DNA from: Limnobacter alexandrii
GTDB taxonomy: Bacteria > Pseudomonadota > Gammaproteobacteria > Burkholderiales > Burkholderiaceae_B
NCBI RefSeq assembly: GCF_005871185.1
Contig: NZ_SWKN01000006.1
Coordinates: 1,280,451 to 1,344,450 of the forward strand
Direction: 5' to 3'
DNA: 64,000 nucleotides
Part shown: piece after piece, positions 10,662 through 19,518 of the stretch
Numbering within the stretch: the first letter of the stretch is position 1
Layout of the letters: every line of letters starts with the position of its first letter
Notes under the pieces: model-generated
What the model saw: only the letters and a program-made list of their open reading frames with translations
Databases searched by the model: none
Told to the model about the DNA's origin: nothing
Position numbers and translations under genes: made by a program

Positions 10662-12005
10662 ATGAGCAGACAATATTTCGGTACCGATGGCATTCGTGGC
10701 ACAGTGGGACAAAGCCCCATGGTTCCCGACTTTGTATTGCGTTTGGGGCAAGCGGCAGGCACGGTGCTGGCCAGGCATGAGGGCGATGGAAGACGCCCAC
10801 AGGTATTGATTGGCAAAGACACTCGCGTGAGTGGGTATTTGCTGGAAAGCTGCCTTGAGGCGGGCTTTACTTCGGTGGGTGTGGATGTGGTGATGGTGGG
10901 GCCGATGCCCACAGCGGGTGTGGCTTATTTGGCGCGTGCTTTGAATATGTCGGCAGGCGTGGTGATTAGCGCTTCGCACAATCCCTACCAAGACAATGGC
11001 ATCAAGTTTTTCTCAGGGGAGGGTACCAAATTGCCTGATGCCTGGGAAATGGAAATTGAAGCGCAGCTGGCCTTGAATGCACCGTGCAAATCGTCTGAAG
11101 AACTGGGCAAGGCGAAACGCCTGAACGATGCAGCAGGGCGCTACATTGAGTTTTGCAAGGGTACTTTTCCGCGTGACAAACACCTGCGCGGCTTAAAAAT
11201 TGTGGTGGATTGCGCCAACGGCGCGGCCTATCAAATTGCACCTGCAGTTTTCCGTGAATTGGGGGCCGATGTGGTGGTGCTGGCCGACCAACCCGATGGT
11301 TTGAACATTAATCGTGGTGTGGGTGCTACCTACCCCGACTTTGTAGCAAGGGCTGTGTTTGAGCACAAGGCTGACTATGGTTTTGCGCTGGATGGCGATG
11401 CAGACAGACTGATTTGTGTGGATGGCAGTGGTCGCATTTACAACGGCGATGAACTGTTGTTCGCCTTGGTGGCAGAGCGCTTGCATATGCAAGGCAAGGT
11501 AGACGGTGTGGTGGGCACCCTGATGAGTAACCTGGGGCTAGAACTGGCTTTGAAGCAACTAAATGTGGGCTTTGAGCGCGCCAAGGTGGGCGACCGTTAT
11601 GTGTTTGAGAAACTGCAAGCCAATGGCTGGCAGCTGGGCGGCGAAAGCTCGGGCCATTTGCTGGTTCTCGATCGCCATTCTACCGGCGACGGCATTGTGA
11701 GCGCCTTGCAAGTGTTGCGCGCTGTGCGCAATTTGGGCATGCCTTTGGCCGACATTTTGAAGCCAGTGGCCATGTTGCCGCAGGTGCTTAAAAATGCACG
11801 TTTGCCTGTGGGGTACGACTGGGCCAACGATATGACAGTGCAGGGCGTTTGCGAGGCTGTGAAAGCTGAGCTTGGCAGCCATGGCCGTTTGTTGATTCGC
11901 CCTTCCGGCACAGAACCTGTGCTGCGCGTGATGGTTGAAACAGCGGACAAGGCCACCGCGAATCGCCTGGTTGATTCAATTTTGCAGGCTTTGCCCAAGG
12001 CTTGA
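10662..12005 (+). CDS. glmM: Phosphoglucosamine mutase
   Basis: This 447-residue enzyme interconverts glucosamine 6-phosphate and 1-phosphate on the way to UDP-GlcNAc for peptidoglycan and LPS. The phosphoserine loop [10 protein letters not shown] places the active Ser at 105. The metal loop is ALDGDADR (about 241-248), the sugar loop GGESSGH, and the phosphate loop [16 protein letters not shown] near the C-terminus. Start [13 protein letters not shown] is canonical. Confidence 0.97.
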   Translation: MSRQYFGTDGIRGTVGQSPMVPDFVLRLGQAAGTVLARHEGDGRRPQVLIGKDTRVSGYLLESCLEAGFTSVGVDVVMVGPMPTAGVAYLARALNMSAGVVISASHNPYQDNGIKFFSGEGTKLPDAWEMEIEAQLALNAPCKSSEELGKAKRLNDAAGRYIEFCKGTFPRDKHLRGLKIVVDCANGAAYQIAPAVFRELGADVVVLADQPDGLNINRGVGATYPDFVARAVFEHKADYGFALDGDADRLICVDGSGRIYNGDELLFALVAERLHMQGKVDGVVGTLMSNLGLELALKQLNVGFERAKVGDRYVFEKLQANGWQLGGESSGHLLVLDRHSTGDGIVSALQVLRAVRNLGMPLADILKPVAMLPQVLKNARLPVGYDWANDMTVQGVCEAVKAELGSHGRLLIRPSGTEPVLRVMVETADKATANRLVDSILQALPKA

Positions 12006-12014
12006 GTGTTGCAC

Positions 12015-12944
12015 TTAAGCTTGGTTGTTGGGTAGACGAATCCAGCTTTGCACTTTCAGGTCTTTTACCGAGTGCTGCAAATAGCGCCCTTGTCTCACTT
12101 CATAACGCCCATACTGCAATGTGACGCCTGCCGCGCCGATTTGCCCGGCATGTGACAGCGCAGCCTCTAGTGAGTTGTCGTGTGGTGGTGTGTCTGGCTG
12201 GTAGCCCCTAGGATATCCCTCAAGGTAATACCCCTTCGCTGTTTGAATGTTGCTGCGTTCACCTTTTAGCCGGTTCAGGTTCAGGCGAAGATGCGTGTCG
12301 CTGGCGCCGCCGCCTGTTTGACAGGACACGATGTCGTAGCCCATCAAAATTACCTTTGCGATTAGCCGGTGAATCGTTTCACTGTCGGACAATTTATTCG
12401 ATTCAAAAAGGATTTGATGGGGCCATTGCTCGGGCTTTGCATCGCTGAAAAAGTCGTTCAGTATCACTGAATCATGTCCTTCAGTGTCGACCTTGAGCAT
12501 GAACACGCCGTGAACTTCGTGCTGCTGAAAAATTGTTTGTAGCCGAAGGCAGGGCACAGCTTGAGTCACCAGAACATCTTGTTGCGCCAAACCAGTCTTC
12601 GCAAGGTGTTTTTCAACTGTTGGGTGAGGTGCGCCAATCGAATTGCAGCCACGAAGCCAGTTGGGTAGTTTGTGTTTCGCCAGAATTTGAGGTGGAATGA
12701 AATAGACATTCACTGTGCCTTCCACATTGGAGATGGCGGCGTTGATTTTTTTACAACCCGGGCGGTTCGGCAGGCGATCAATGTAAAGTGATATGGGGTC
12801 AATTGACAGGCCACGCGAGTCAGGCCCGGCTGCCTGAATAAGGGTGTTGAAGTCGGAGGTGCCAATTTCAATGAAGTCCAGGAACATAGTGTTTTTCAGC
12901 CAGGTTTTGGTAAACAAATCATGCAAATAAATGGTGTTGGTCAA
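12015..12944 (-). CDS. FkbM family methyltransferase
   Basis: A 309-residue protein of the FkbM/Methyltransf_21 type, SAM-dependent O-methyltransferases usually acting on polysaccharides or glycolipids. The SAM loop is FLDFIEIGTSDFNTLI near residue 21; the GVFMLKVDTEGHD segment near 150 is the other diagnostic motif. The open frame begins at a TTG overlapping the divergent next gene by 24 bp, with no clear ribosome site. An in-frame ATG at 12887 (MFLDFIEIG) is an alternative start that removes the overlap but trims the fold edge. It converges with glmM, 9 bp apart. Confidence 0.78.
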   Translation of the reverse strand: MTNTIYLHDLFTKTWLKNTMFLDFIEIGTSDFNTLIQAAGPDSRGLSIDPISLYIDRLPNRPGCKKINAAISNVEGTVNVYFIPPQILAKHKLPNWLRGCNSIGAPHPTVEKHLAKTGLAQQDVLVTQAVPCLRLQTIFQQHEVHGVFMLKVDTEGHDSVILNDFFSDAKPEQWPHQILFESNKLSDSETIHRLIAKVILMGYDIVSCQTGGGASDTHLRLNLNRLKGERSNIQTAKGYYLEGYPRGYQPDTPPHDNSLEAALSHAGQIGAAGVTLQYGRYEVRQGRYLQHSVKDLKVQSWIRLPNNQA

Positions 12945-13883
12945 TATTTGACGAGCCAGCGTTTCAGTGTAGTCAAGCAGGTACAGCTTGTGTATCTGCT
13001 GCTCGCATTGTGTGTGTTTTTAATCCCTGCAAAAAGCGCATGGACCAAGCCTAATCCCAAAGCACTTTACACGCACAGTGCCGCGGCCGGGGTGTTCAGG
13101 GTGTTTTACACCACTGAAGGCAAGCATGCGGTTCCGGCAGATGACAAAGACGGTAACCATGTTCCTGACCGGATAGACGATATTCTTGTGCAGCTGAAGG
13201 CAGCAGACTGGTTTTACCAAACCCAACTGAAATTGACTCCGCCATTGATGCATTCAAGGTACGCCCAAAGCGATGGAATCGAAGTGCACATTCAGCACTT
13301 TGACCAGGGCACAGGCCTTGCCTTTGATGAACCCACCAAACCCAACTGGTATGAAGGACAATCGTCTTCCGCCCTTACCTTGAAAATCAAGATTGGTGCA
13401 CAGGTGGACCCCCGTGTCAGCACCACGCCGGCACATGAACTTTTTCATGTGTATCAATACGCGTATTCTCCCTTCAAAACCAAGTGGTTTACCGAAGGCA
13501 TGGCCAGGTGGCTAGAGGAGCCGTTTTCCCGCCAAACTGGTTTTGCAGTGCCTCCTTCACCGTCCTCCTGCCGTGAGCTGACGGGCATGGCCTACAACGC
13601 GAATGGCTTTTTTGCCAAACTTGCAGAGCGACAAATGCTGGGCGTTGATCAGGCTGCCATTTCAAATGGATATCGCCAATTTGTGTACTCAGATGGTAGC
13701 CCGGTGATCAGAAACCGATCGGTTTTCAAGTTTCGCCCAGTTAAAACATGGCTGGAACGCGCGGCTGAATTGGGAGCCAGGGAATCGCAAAGGCTTGGCC
13801 TGGTTGAAGGCAAGTGGCCAGAGTCCCTTCAACGCAGTGCCCAATTCGACTTAACGCTGTGTGAGGCCTTGACGAAACCTTGA
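12921..13883 (+). CDS. Secreted HELFH metalloprotease-like protein
   Basis: A 320-residue protein, not assigned to a named family. A hydrophobic stretch (about residues 22-38, ending AKSA) looks like a signal peptide or anchor. DKDGNHVPDRIDD (75-87) resembles a calcium-binding loop. TTPAHELFHVYQYAY holds a zinc HExxH motif (172-176), and TEGMARWLEE 15 residues on could supply the third ligand (Glu192), as in gluzincins. The start is uncertain; TTG at 12948 would avoid overlap with the divergent FkbM gene. The substrate is unknown. Confidence 0.65.
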   Translation: MQINGVGQYLTSQRFSVVKQVQLVYLLLALCVFLIPAKSAWTKPNPKALYTHSAAAGVFRVFYTTEGKHAVPADDKDGNHVPDRIDDILVQLKAADWFYQTQLKLTPPLMHSRYAQSDGIEVHIQHFDQGTGLAFDEPTKPNWYEGQSSSALTLKIKIGAQVDPRVSTTPAHELFHVYQYAYSPFKTKWFTEGMARWLEEPFSRQTGFAVPPSPSSCRELTGMAYNANGFFAKLAERQMLGVDQAAISNGYRQFVYSDGSPVIRNRSVFKFRPVKTWLERAAELGARESQRLGLVEGKWPESLQRSAQFDLTLCEALTKP

Positions 13884-13910
13884 AATCGACATAGAATTCC
13901 GCTTCTTTGT

Positions 13911-13987
<77 letters not shown>

Positions 13988-14017
13988 CCACATGTTAGGA
14001 TGTTCTATCCATTAATT

Positions 14018-14094
14018 CTGCCCGTAGCTCAGTTGGATAGAGCATCGGCCTTCTAAGCCGAGGGTCGGGGGTTCGAACCCCTCCGGGCAGGCCA
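14018..14094 (+). tRNA. tRNA-Arg (TCT)
   Basis: 77 nt including CCA. The acceptor CTGCCCG pairs with CGGGCAG, discriminator G, anticodon loop CTTCTAA with TCT. Its 3' half, starting just after the anticodon stem, is repeated as a fragment at 44713 and 61867. Confidence 0.97.
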
Positions 14095-14117
14095 AGAATT
14101 TAGTACCGGTTTACGGT

Positions 14118-14194
14118 GGCGGTGTTAGCTCAGTTGGTAGAGCAATGGATTGTGATTCCATGGGTCGTGGGTTCGAGCCCCATACATCGCCCCA
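14118..14194 (+). tRNA. tRNA-His (GTG), copy 1
   Basis: 77 nt counting the encoded extra G at -1, which faces C73 as tRNA-His requires, and CCA. Acceptor GCGGTGT pairs with ACATCGC through one G-T pair; anticodon GTG in ATTGTGATT. The gene sequence is identical to copies at 44769 and 61923. Confidence 0.97.
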
Positions 14195-14203
14195 AATAAA
14201 ATC

Positions 14204-14245
14204 AAGGACTTAGCGTGAGTGATCCGCTAGGTCCTTTTTGTTTTT
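14204..14245 (+). terminator. Terminator of the tRNA cluster
   Basis: The 12-bp stem AAGGACTTAGCG/CGCTAGGTCCTT has one G-T pair and an 8-base loop. It is followed by TTTTTGTTTTT. Confidence 0.9.
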
Positions 14246-14495
14246 GGCGACTTCATTGTCGATTTAGACGTAATTTCACTTGTCGTAGCTAAAGCAAATT
14301 ACTCTTGAGTCCTTACCTTCGATCAAGTGGCTGTGACAAGCCTGTGACAAAATCTGTGACAAATTTTTTTTCACAGACAATTTGTGAGTATCGATCGATG
14401 TTTGACACATTTTCATTTGTTACATAAACATGTACTTCACTTGCTGGCAGTCTTTAGTGAGAAATGACCTCTGTAACAAAGCTTTCACTAATCCA
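14246..14495. repeat. Left-end region of island A
   Basis: No gene lies here. The stretch is related, with scattered differences, to 44897-45145, and similarity stops near GCTTTC..CTAATC. Three CTGTGACAA repeats start at 14331, 14342 and 14354, one helical turn apart. The third faces TCACAG at 14371, making an inverted pair. TTGACA (14402) followed 17 bp later by TAAACA is a possible promoter toward the downstream gene. Confidence 0.75.
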
Positions 14496-14574
14496 TTTTT
14501 TCTGACATTTGTAGTAGCAGGTCAAACATCTCAATTTCAGGCGCAGGTCGACTTGTTAATCCAAAAGGAAGTGT

Positions 14575-15531
14575 ATGGAAAAGCTAGGTGAGATTAAACC
14601 ACTGCGCTTGCTGTTTGTTGGTGCTGGGGGTGTTGGTGCCTACTATGCAGCCCGCTTGATTAGCAGTGGAAATTTCGTGGTGTTGGTGGCACGTGGACAT
14701 CACCTTGAAGCATTGCAAAACCATGGGTTGCAGGTTGAGCATGATCAGTTTTCATTCAAGCAGCCAGTGCGTGCGGTCGATGACTCCACAATGCAAACTC
14801 AGTACCGATGCAGTGATTTCGATGTACTAGTACTTTGTATGAAATCGCAGGACACAGCGGGTTGGCTGGATTCCAAGTCAGTTTGGATGGCTGAAGGCGC
14901 CACACCGGTTTTGTCCTTGCAAAATGGCGTCGAGAATGAAGCGGAACTAAGCAAGGTATTGGGCATTAGCCGAATCATTGGTGGATTGGCTGTAAGAATT
15001 GGCGCTCACATTGTTTCGCCAGGATGTATCAGGGCTCAAGGACTAGGGCAAATTGTGTTGGGACCTTGGCCCAATACGGTTGCGAATCGAGGTTTGAAAA
15101 CTGAGGTTGAAAGGCTGACGGGTGTATTCAATGCTTCAGGGATTCCTACGCGCACGGCCGCCGACATTCGCCATGAATTGTGGAAAAAACTGATGGTTAA
15201 CAATGGTGTGAATCCCTTGTCTGCTCTTACTCGAAAGGACACAGGTTTTCTAACAAAACACCCGCATTACAGGCAAGTGGTTTATGCGGCAATGCGAGAG
15301 GTCGCTGCGGTTTCAGGGGCAGACGATGTGGTGTTGAGCCAGTCTGATGTGGATGAAATGTTCAAGTTGATCTGTGAGTTTGATCCGATCAAAACTTCGA
15401 TGTTGGTAGACCTTGAAAAGGGCCGTCCTTTAGAGCTAGATGCGATCAGTGGCAGTGTGCTTAGGCGAGCTGAACGCTTGGGGATCGATACACCCGTAAC
15501 AGCATTAATTCAATCAATGCTCAGCAGCTGA
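14575..15531 (+). CDS. Ketopantoate reductase family (PanE/ApbA) oxidoreductase
   Basis: A 318-residue NADPH-dependent enzyme of the 2-dehydropantoate 2-reductase family. The Rossmann loop is LLFVGAGGVGAYYAARL (about 12-28), and ELWKKLMVNNGVNPLSALT holds the conserved Lys and Asn of the catalytic domain. AAAGGAAG precedes the ATG. As first gene of island A and far from pan genes, it may act on another 2-keto acid such as a pathway side product; that is inference. It converges with the GntR gene with no gap. Confidence 0.8.
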   Translation: MEKLGEIKPLRLLFVGAGGVGAYYAARLISSGNFVVLVARGHHLEALQNHGLQVEHDQFSFKQPVRAVDDSTMQTQYRCSDFDVLVLCMKSQDTAGWLDSKSVWMAEGATPVLSLQNGVENEAELSKVLGISRIIGGLAVRIGAHIVSPGCIRAQGLGQIVLGPWPNTVANRGLKTEVERLTGVFNASGIPTRTAADIRHELWKKLMVNNGVNPLSALTRKDTGFLTKHPHYRQVVYAAMREVAAVSGADDVVLSQSDVDEMFKLICEFDPIKTSMLVDLEKGRPLELDAISGSVLRRAERLGIDTPVTALIQSMLSS

Positions 15532-16242
15532 TTACTTCCCAAATCTTTCTTTGGGTAGCTTTTGCACTGCGATCAAGGATCGATTGATGTGCTCACCCAA
15601 AATTTGCGTGGCCAGCTCGCTGTTTCGATTCAGTGTGGCCGTCAAAATTTCTTCATGTTCGGAGTGCACATCGCGGGGAATGGGTTTTTCAGAAAGAATC
15701 AGCCTGCGATAACGCTCGGATTGCATGTACAGCAAATGTTGAAACTGTTTTAGCCAGCGCGATGGACAGGCTGAGATCAGCGTGTCGTGAAACAGGCGGT
15801 TTTTGCGTTCCCATTCGCTGCGGGTTTCAACGGTTTCCTCGTCAAGGCGTGATTCTGCCCGGCTTAGCATATGGAACGCACCCATTACCTCGGCTTCCCA
15901 CTGGTCATCGCCCAGTGCGATGGCTTGCCGCAGTGCTTCAGTTTCAATCATGACGCGGGTGCGGGTAATGTCTTGAAAATCTTCCGCAGACATGGGGGCC
16001 ACGGTAAAGCCTCGGTGCCCCTGCGCAACCACCAATCCGTCATTCAGTAGTAGTTGCAGGGCTTCCCGCAAGGTGCCTGCACCCACGTCGTAATCGTCTT
16101 TCAGATGTTCTACACGCAGTTTCGTACCCGGCTTGTGCACGCCTTCAATGATGTCATTGCGCAGTTTGCGGTAGGCGGTTTCGGCCAGGGTCAGGCTTTC
16201 CCCACTGGTGACGCTGCCCGGCAATGAGACCACTTCATTCAT
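15532..16242 (-). CDS. GntR family (FCD) transcriptional regulator
   Basis: A 236-residue regulator. The winged helix (about 15-80) contains AYRKLRNDIIEGVHKPGTKLR and GAGTLREALQLLLNDGLV; the rest is a helical FCD effector domain. I chose ATG 16242 (MNEVVSLPG), which follows GGAG; the frame is open 63 bp further. It is transcribed away from dmpC, so it likely controls the meta-cleavage operon and itself. AphS of Comamonas testosteroni, a repressor of phenol genes, is also a GntR protein. Confidence 0.87.
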   Translation of the reverse strand: MNEVVSLPGSVTSGESLTLAETAYRKLRNDIIEGVHKPGTKLRVEHLKDDYDVGAGTLREALQLLLNDGLVVAQGHRGFTVAPMSAEDFQDITRTRVMIETEALRQAIALGDDQWEAEVMGAFHMLSRAESRLDEETVETRSEWERKNRLFHDTLISACPSRWLKQFQHLLYMQSERYRRLILSEKPIPRDVHSEHEEILTATLNRNSELATQILGEHINRSLIAVQKLPKERFGK

Positions 16243-16302
16243 ACACACTCCAAAAAAATTCTCTCTGTGTCGCCATTGTAGTCGAGTTGCGGTGCTAATC
16301 AA

Positions 16303-16368
16303 CATTTTCGATTAAAAATAAAATTCTCGAGAAAATATATTGACGTCGAGAAAAATAAGTTTTATCGT
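16303..16368 (+). promoter_or_regulatory. dmpC promoter and candidate GntR operators
   Basis: The palindrome TTCTCGAGAA (16324-16333) is flanked by related half sites ATTTTCGAT (16304) and GTCGAGAAAA (16345). TTGACG (16340) with TATCGT 17 bp later is a possible -35/-10 pair overlapping the last site. This layout would let the divergent GntR protein repress. Assignment is inferred from position. Confidence 0.5.
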
Positions 16369-16405
16369 TTGTTCATGGTTTAATCGATTGGCAAGGAAGA
16401 ATGCA

Positions 16406-17860
16406 ATGAAAGAAGTCTTGAACTTCATCAACGGGGAATTCGTCGCAACGGGAAAAACATTCCCCAAGCACTCGCCTTTGAACAATGCGGTGATTGCGCA
16501 GGTCCACGAGGCCAGCCGTGCACAGGTCAACGATGCAGTGGCCGCTGCCAAAGCTGCTTTGAAGGGCCCATGGGGCAAGATGACGGTGGCAGACCGGGTG
16601 CAAATGCTGTACGCCGTGGCCGATGAAATCAATCGTCGATTTGATGACTTTTTGCAGGCTGAGGTGGCCGACACCGGTAAGCCGGTGAGCCTGGCCAGTC
16701 ACATTGATATTCCCCGCGGGGCGGCCAATTTCAAGGTGTTCGCCGACACCATCAAGAATGTGCCCACAGAATGCTTTGAAATGGCCACTCCGGATGGACG
16801 CGGCGCGCTGAACTATTCCATTCGTCGCCCTGTGGGTGTAGTGGGCGTGATTTGCCCCTGGAATCTCCCTTTGCTGCTGATGACCTGGAAAGTTGGCCCT
16901 GCGCTGGCTTGCGGCAACACGGTGGTTGTAAAACCTTCGGAAGAGACCCCACAGACTGCTGCGCTGTTGGGTGAGGTGATGAATAAAGTGGGCGTCCCTC
17001 CTGGCGTATACAACGTGGTGCACGGCTTTGGTCCAGATTCCGCGGGTGAATTCGTGACTACCCACCCCGATGTGAATGCAATTACCTTCACCGGCGAAAC
17101 ACGCACCGGTGCCGCAATCATGAAAGCGGCTGCGCAAGGTGCACGCCCCGTGAGCCTTGAAATGGGTGGCAAGAATGCCGCAGTCGTGTTTGCAGATTGT
17201 GATTTTGATGCCGCCATTGAAGGCACCATGCGCTCGGTGTTTGCCAACAGCGGGCAAGTGTGTTTGGGCACTGAACGTGTGTATGTGGAACGTCCGATTT
17301 TCGACAAATTTGTGGCTGCCATGAAGAAGGGCGCGGAGGGTTTGAAGCCCGGATTGCCAGACGATAAAGACACTGGCATTGGCCCGGTGATTTCACAGGA
17401 ACACCGCGACAAAGTATTGGGCTATTACCGAAAGGCGGTGGAGCAGGGCGCAACCGTGGTGACTGGTGGTGGTGCATTTGAGATGCCTGGCGAACTGAAC
17501 CAGGGCGCTTGGGTGCAGCCCACCATTTGGACTGGCTTAGATGACGATGCGGCGGTGTGTGTCGAGGAAATCTTTGGACCCTGCTGCCACATTGCCCCCT
17601 TTGATTCTGAAGACGAAGTGGTGGCGCGTGCCAACAACAATGTGTACGGCCTTTCTACTGCGGTGTGGACTCAGAACCTGGCCAAAGCGCACCGTGTGGC
17701 TGCCTCGATTGAAGTGGGTTTGGCTTGGGTGAACAGCTGGTTCTTGCGCGATTTGCGCACACCGTTTGGTGGTGCCAAGCAATCGGGTATTGGCCGAGAA
17801 GGGGGTGTGCACTCGCTGGAGTTTTACACCGAACTTAAAAACATTTGCGTGAAGCTGTAA
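16406..17860 (+). CDS. dmpC: 2-Hydroxymuconic semialdehyde dehydrogenase
   Basis: A 484-residue NAD-dependent aldehyde dehydrogenase that oxidises the catechol ring-cleavage product to 4-oxalocrotonate. Catalytic residues are seen as Asn153 (CPWNLPL), Glu252 (LEMGGKN) and Cys286 (SGQVCLG). The sequence resembles XylG/DmpC, including WVNSWFLRDLRTPFGG near the end. Start ATG 16406 follows AAGGAAGA; the frame extends to 16340 without support. It heads a tightly packed seven-gene operon and the 4-oxalocrotonate branch. Confidence 0.93.
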   Translation: MKEVLNFINGEFVATGKTFPKHSPLNNAVIAQVHEASRAQVNDAVAAAKAALKGPWGKMTVADRVQMLYAVADEINRRFDDFLQAEVADTGKPVSLASHIDIPRGAANFKVFADTIKNVPTECFEMATPDGRGALNYSIRRPVGVVGVICPWNLPLLLMTWKVGPALACGNTVVVKPSEETPQTAALLGEVMNKVGVPPGVYNVVHGFGPDSAGEFVTTHPDVNAITFTGETRTGAAIMKAAAQGARPVSLEMGGKNAAVVFADCDFDAAIEGTMRSVFANSGQVCLGTERVYVERPIFDKFVAAMKKGAEGLKPGLPDDKDTGIGPVISQEHRDKVLGYYRKAVEQGATVVTGGGAFEMPGELNQGAWVQPTIWTGLDDDAAVCVEEIFGPCCHIAPFDSEDEVVARANNNVYGLSTAVWTQNLAKAHRVAASIEVGLAWVNSWFLRDLRTPFGGAKQSGIGREGGVHSLEFYTELKNICVKL

Positions 17861-17870
17861 GGAGCCCACG

Positions 17871-18701
17871 ATGAACGCACCCGCTTCACCCGAAATTGGA
17901 TTGAGCATTCAGGCCAACGGCCTTCAAACAAATTATCACGATCAAGGCCAGGGCACGAACCTGATGCTGATTCATGGTTCCGGCCCCGGTGTTTCGGCTT
18001 GGGCGAACTGGCGCTTGGTGATACCCGGTTTTGCAAAACAATTCCGCGTTGTTGCCCCAGACATGGTGGGCTTCGGTTTCACTGAGCGCCGCCAAGGTTA
18101 CCAATACAACCTGGACAACTGGGTGGCCCACGCCATTGGTGTGATGGACGCACTGAACATGGAACAAACCGATTTGATTGGTAACTCGTTTGGTGGCGCT
18201 GTAGCGCTGGCGCTGGCGATTCGCCACCCCAGTCGTGTTCGCAAGCTGGTGTTGATGGGCAGTGTGGGTGTGCCATTCCCGATTACTGAGGGACTGGATG
18301 CAGTGTGGGGTTACCAGCCGTCATTCGAGAACATGCGTCGCATCATGGACTACTTCGCATACGACCGTGGCCTGGTGAACGATGAGCTGGCTCAGTTGCG
18401 TTTTCAGGCCAGCATTCGCCCCGGTTTTCAGGAAAGTTTTTCAGCCATGTTCCCCGCGCCACGACAGCGCTGGGTAGATGCCATGGCCAGCCATGAAAGC
18501 GATATTCGAGCGCTGAATAAAAGCACATTGATTGTGCATGGCCGGGATGATCAGGTCATTCCCTTGAGCACTTCGCTGTGTTTGCACGAAATGATTGTGG
18601 ATTCGCAACTGCATGTTTACGGCAAGTGCGGTCACTGGACCCAGATTGAACACGCTGCGCGCTTTGAGCGCTTGGTGACTGACTTCCTGCAAGAGGCTTA
18701 A
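17871..18701 (+). CDS. dmpD: 2-Hydroxymuconic semialdehyde hydrolase
   Basis: A 276-residue alpha/beta hydrolase that cleaves the meta ring-fission product to 2-oxopent-4-enoate and formate, or another acid if the ring carried a substituent. The triad is Ser106 (GNSFGG), an Asp in GRDDQVIP (226/227) and His255 (GHWTQIE); the oxyanion loop is HGSGPGVSAW near 35. It lies 10 bp after dmpC. Having both dmpC and dmpD gives the island both branches of the meta pathway. Confidence 0.93.
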   Translation: MNAPASPEIGLSIQANGLQTNYHDQGQGTNLMLIHGSGPGVSAWANWRLVIPGFAKQFRVVAPDMVGFGFTERRQGYQYNLDNWVAHAIGVMDALNMEQTDLIGNSFGGAVALALAIRHPSRVRKLVLMGSVGVPFPITEGLDAVWGYQPSFENMRRIMDYFAYDRGLVNDELAQLRFQASIRPGFQESFSAMFPAPRQRWVDAMASHESDIRALNKSTLIVHGRDDQVIPLSTSLCLHEMIVDSQLHVYGKCGHWTQIEHAARFERLVTDFLQEA

Positions 18702-18706
18702 AGCAA

Positions 18707-19489
18707 ATGGACGCTACTCAAATTCGCGACTTGGGCGATGAACTTTACAACGCATTGACCCAACGGCACACGATTGCACCGCTGACCAGCCGTGATTTCG
18801 ATATCACGATTGAAGACGCCTATCACATTCAACAGAGGATGATTGCGCGACGCTTGGACAACGGCGAGCACGTTATCGGCAAGAAAATTGGCGTGACCAG
18901 CGCCGCCGTGATGAACATGCTGAATGTGCACCAACCCGACTTTGGCTACCTGCTCAATGGCATGGTGTACAACGAGGGCGAAGCCATTGAAGCGGCCAGC
19001 CTGATTCAACCGCGTGCAGAAGGTGAAATTGCATTTTTGATGAAACGCGATTTGATGGGCCCTGGTGTAACCGCCGCCGATGTGCTGGCTGCCACAGAAG
19101 GCGTGATGGCCTGTTTCGAAATTGTGGACTCACGCATCGCCGATTGGAAAATCAAGATTCAAGACACCGTGGCCGACAACGCCTCTTGCGGTGCAATTGT
19201 GTTGGGTGACCGTGTGGTCGACCCGCGCAAAGTAGACCTGTTCACCTGCGGCATGGTGCTGCAAAAGAATGGCGACATTGTGGGTACCGGTGCGGGCGCT
19301 GCTGCACTTGGGCACCCAGTGAACGCGATTGTTTGGCTGACCAATACGCTGGGCCGTTTGGGCATTGGTCTGAAGGCAGGTGAAATTATTTTGTCAGGTT
19401 CTCTGGCAGCACTTATTCCCGTGAAGGCAGGCGATTCGCTGCACATGTCGATTGGCGGCATTGGCAACTGCTCTGTTCGCTTCGCGTAA
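18707..19489 (+). CDS. dmpE: 2-Oxopent-4-enoate hydratase
   Basis: A 260-residue protein of the FAH-like hydratase/decarboxylase family, adding water to 2-oxopent-4-enoate to give 4-hydroxy-2-oxovalerate. Family segments include [28 protein letters not shown] with metal-binding acidic residues, and [13 protein letters not shown]. It is paralogous to dmpH in this operon (shared EIAF, VIDSR and GAAALGHP-type motifs). It starts 5 bp after dmpD. Confidence 0.93.
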   Translation: MDATQIRDLGDELYNALTQRHTIAPLTSRDFDITIEDAYHIQQRMIARRLDNGEHVIGKKIGVTSAAVMNMLNVHQPDFGYLLNGMVYNEGEAIEAASLIQPRAEGEIAFLMKRDLMGPGVTAADVLAATEGVMACFEIVDSRIADWKIKIQDTVADNASCGAIVLGDRVVDPRKVDLFTCGMVLQKNGDIVGTGAGAAALGHPVNAIVWLTNTLGRLGIGLKAGEIILSGSLAALIPVKAGDSLHMSIGGIGNCSVRFA

Positions 19490-19518
19490 GTTACAACGCA
19501 AAAGGCAAAAGGAATTCG

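Larger units (their letters stand above)
14062..14245 (+). repeat. tRNA-linked att-like module, copy 1
   Basis: This span runs from the variable loop of tRNA-Arg through tRNA-His to the terminator T-run. It recurs at 44713-44895 and 61867-62044. Copy 1 and copy 3 appear identical across the module up to the T-run; copy 2 differs by a few substitutions and one deleted base, all in the spacers. Only copy 1 is preceded by the complete tRNA-Arg. Confidence 0.9.

Noticed and set aside
14331-14376. CRISPR or iteron origin from the CTGTGACAA repeats
   Set aside because: Only three short repeats with no spacers, Cas genes, replication gene or AT-rich unwinding region.
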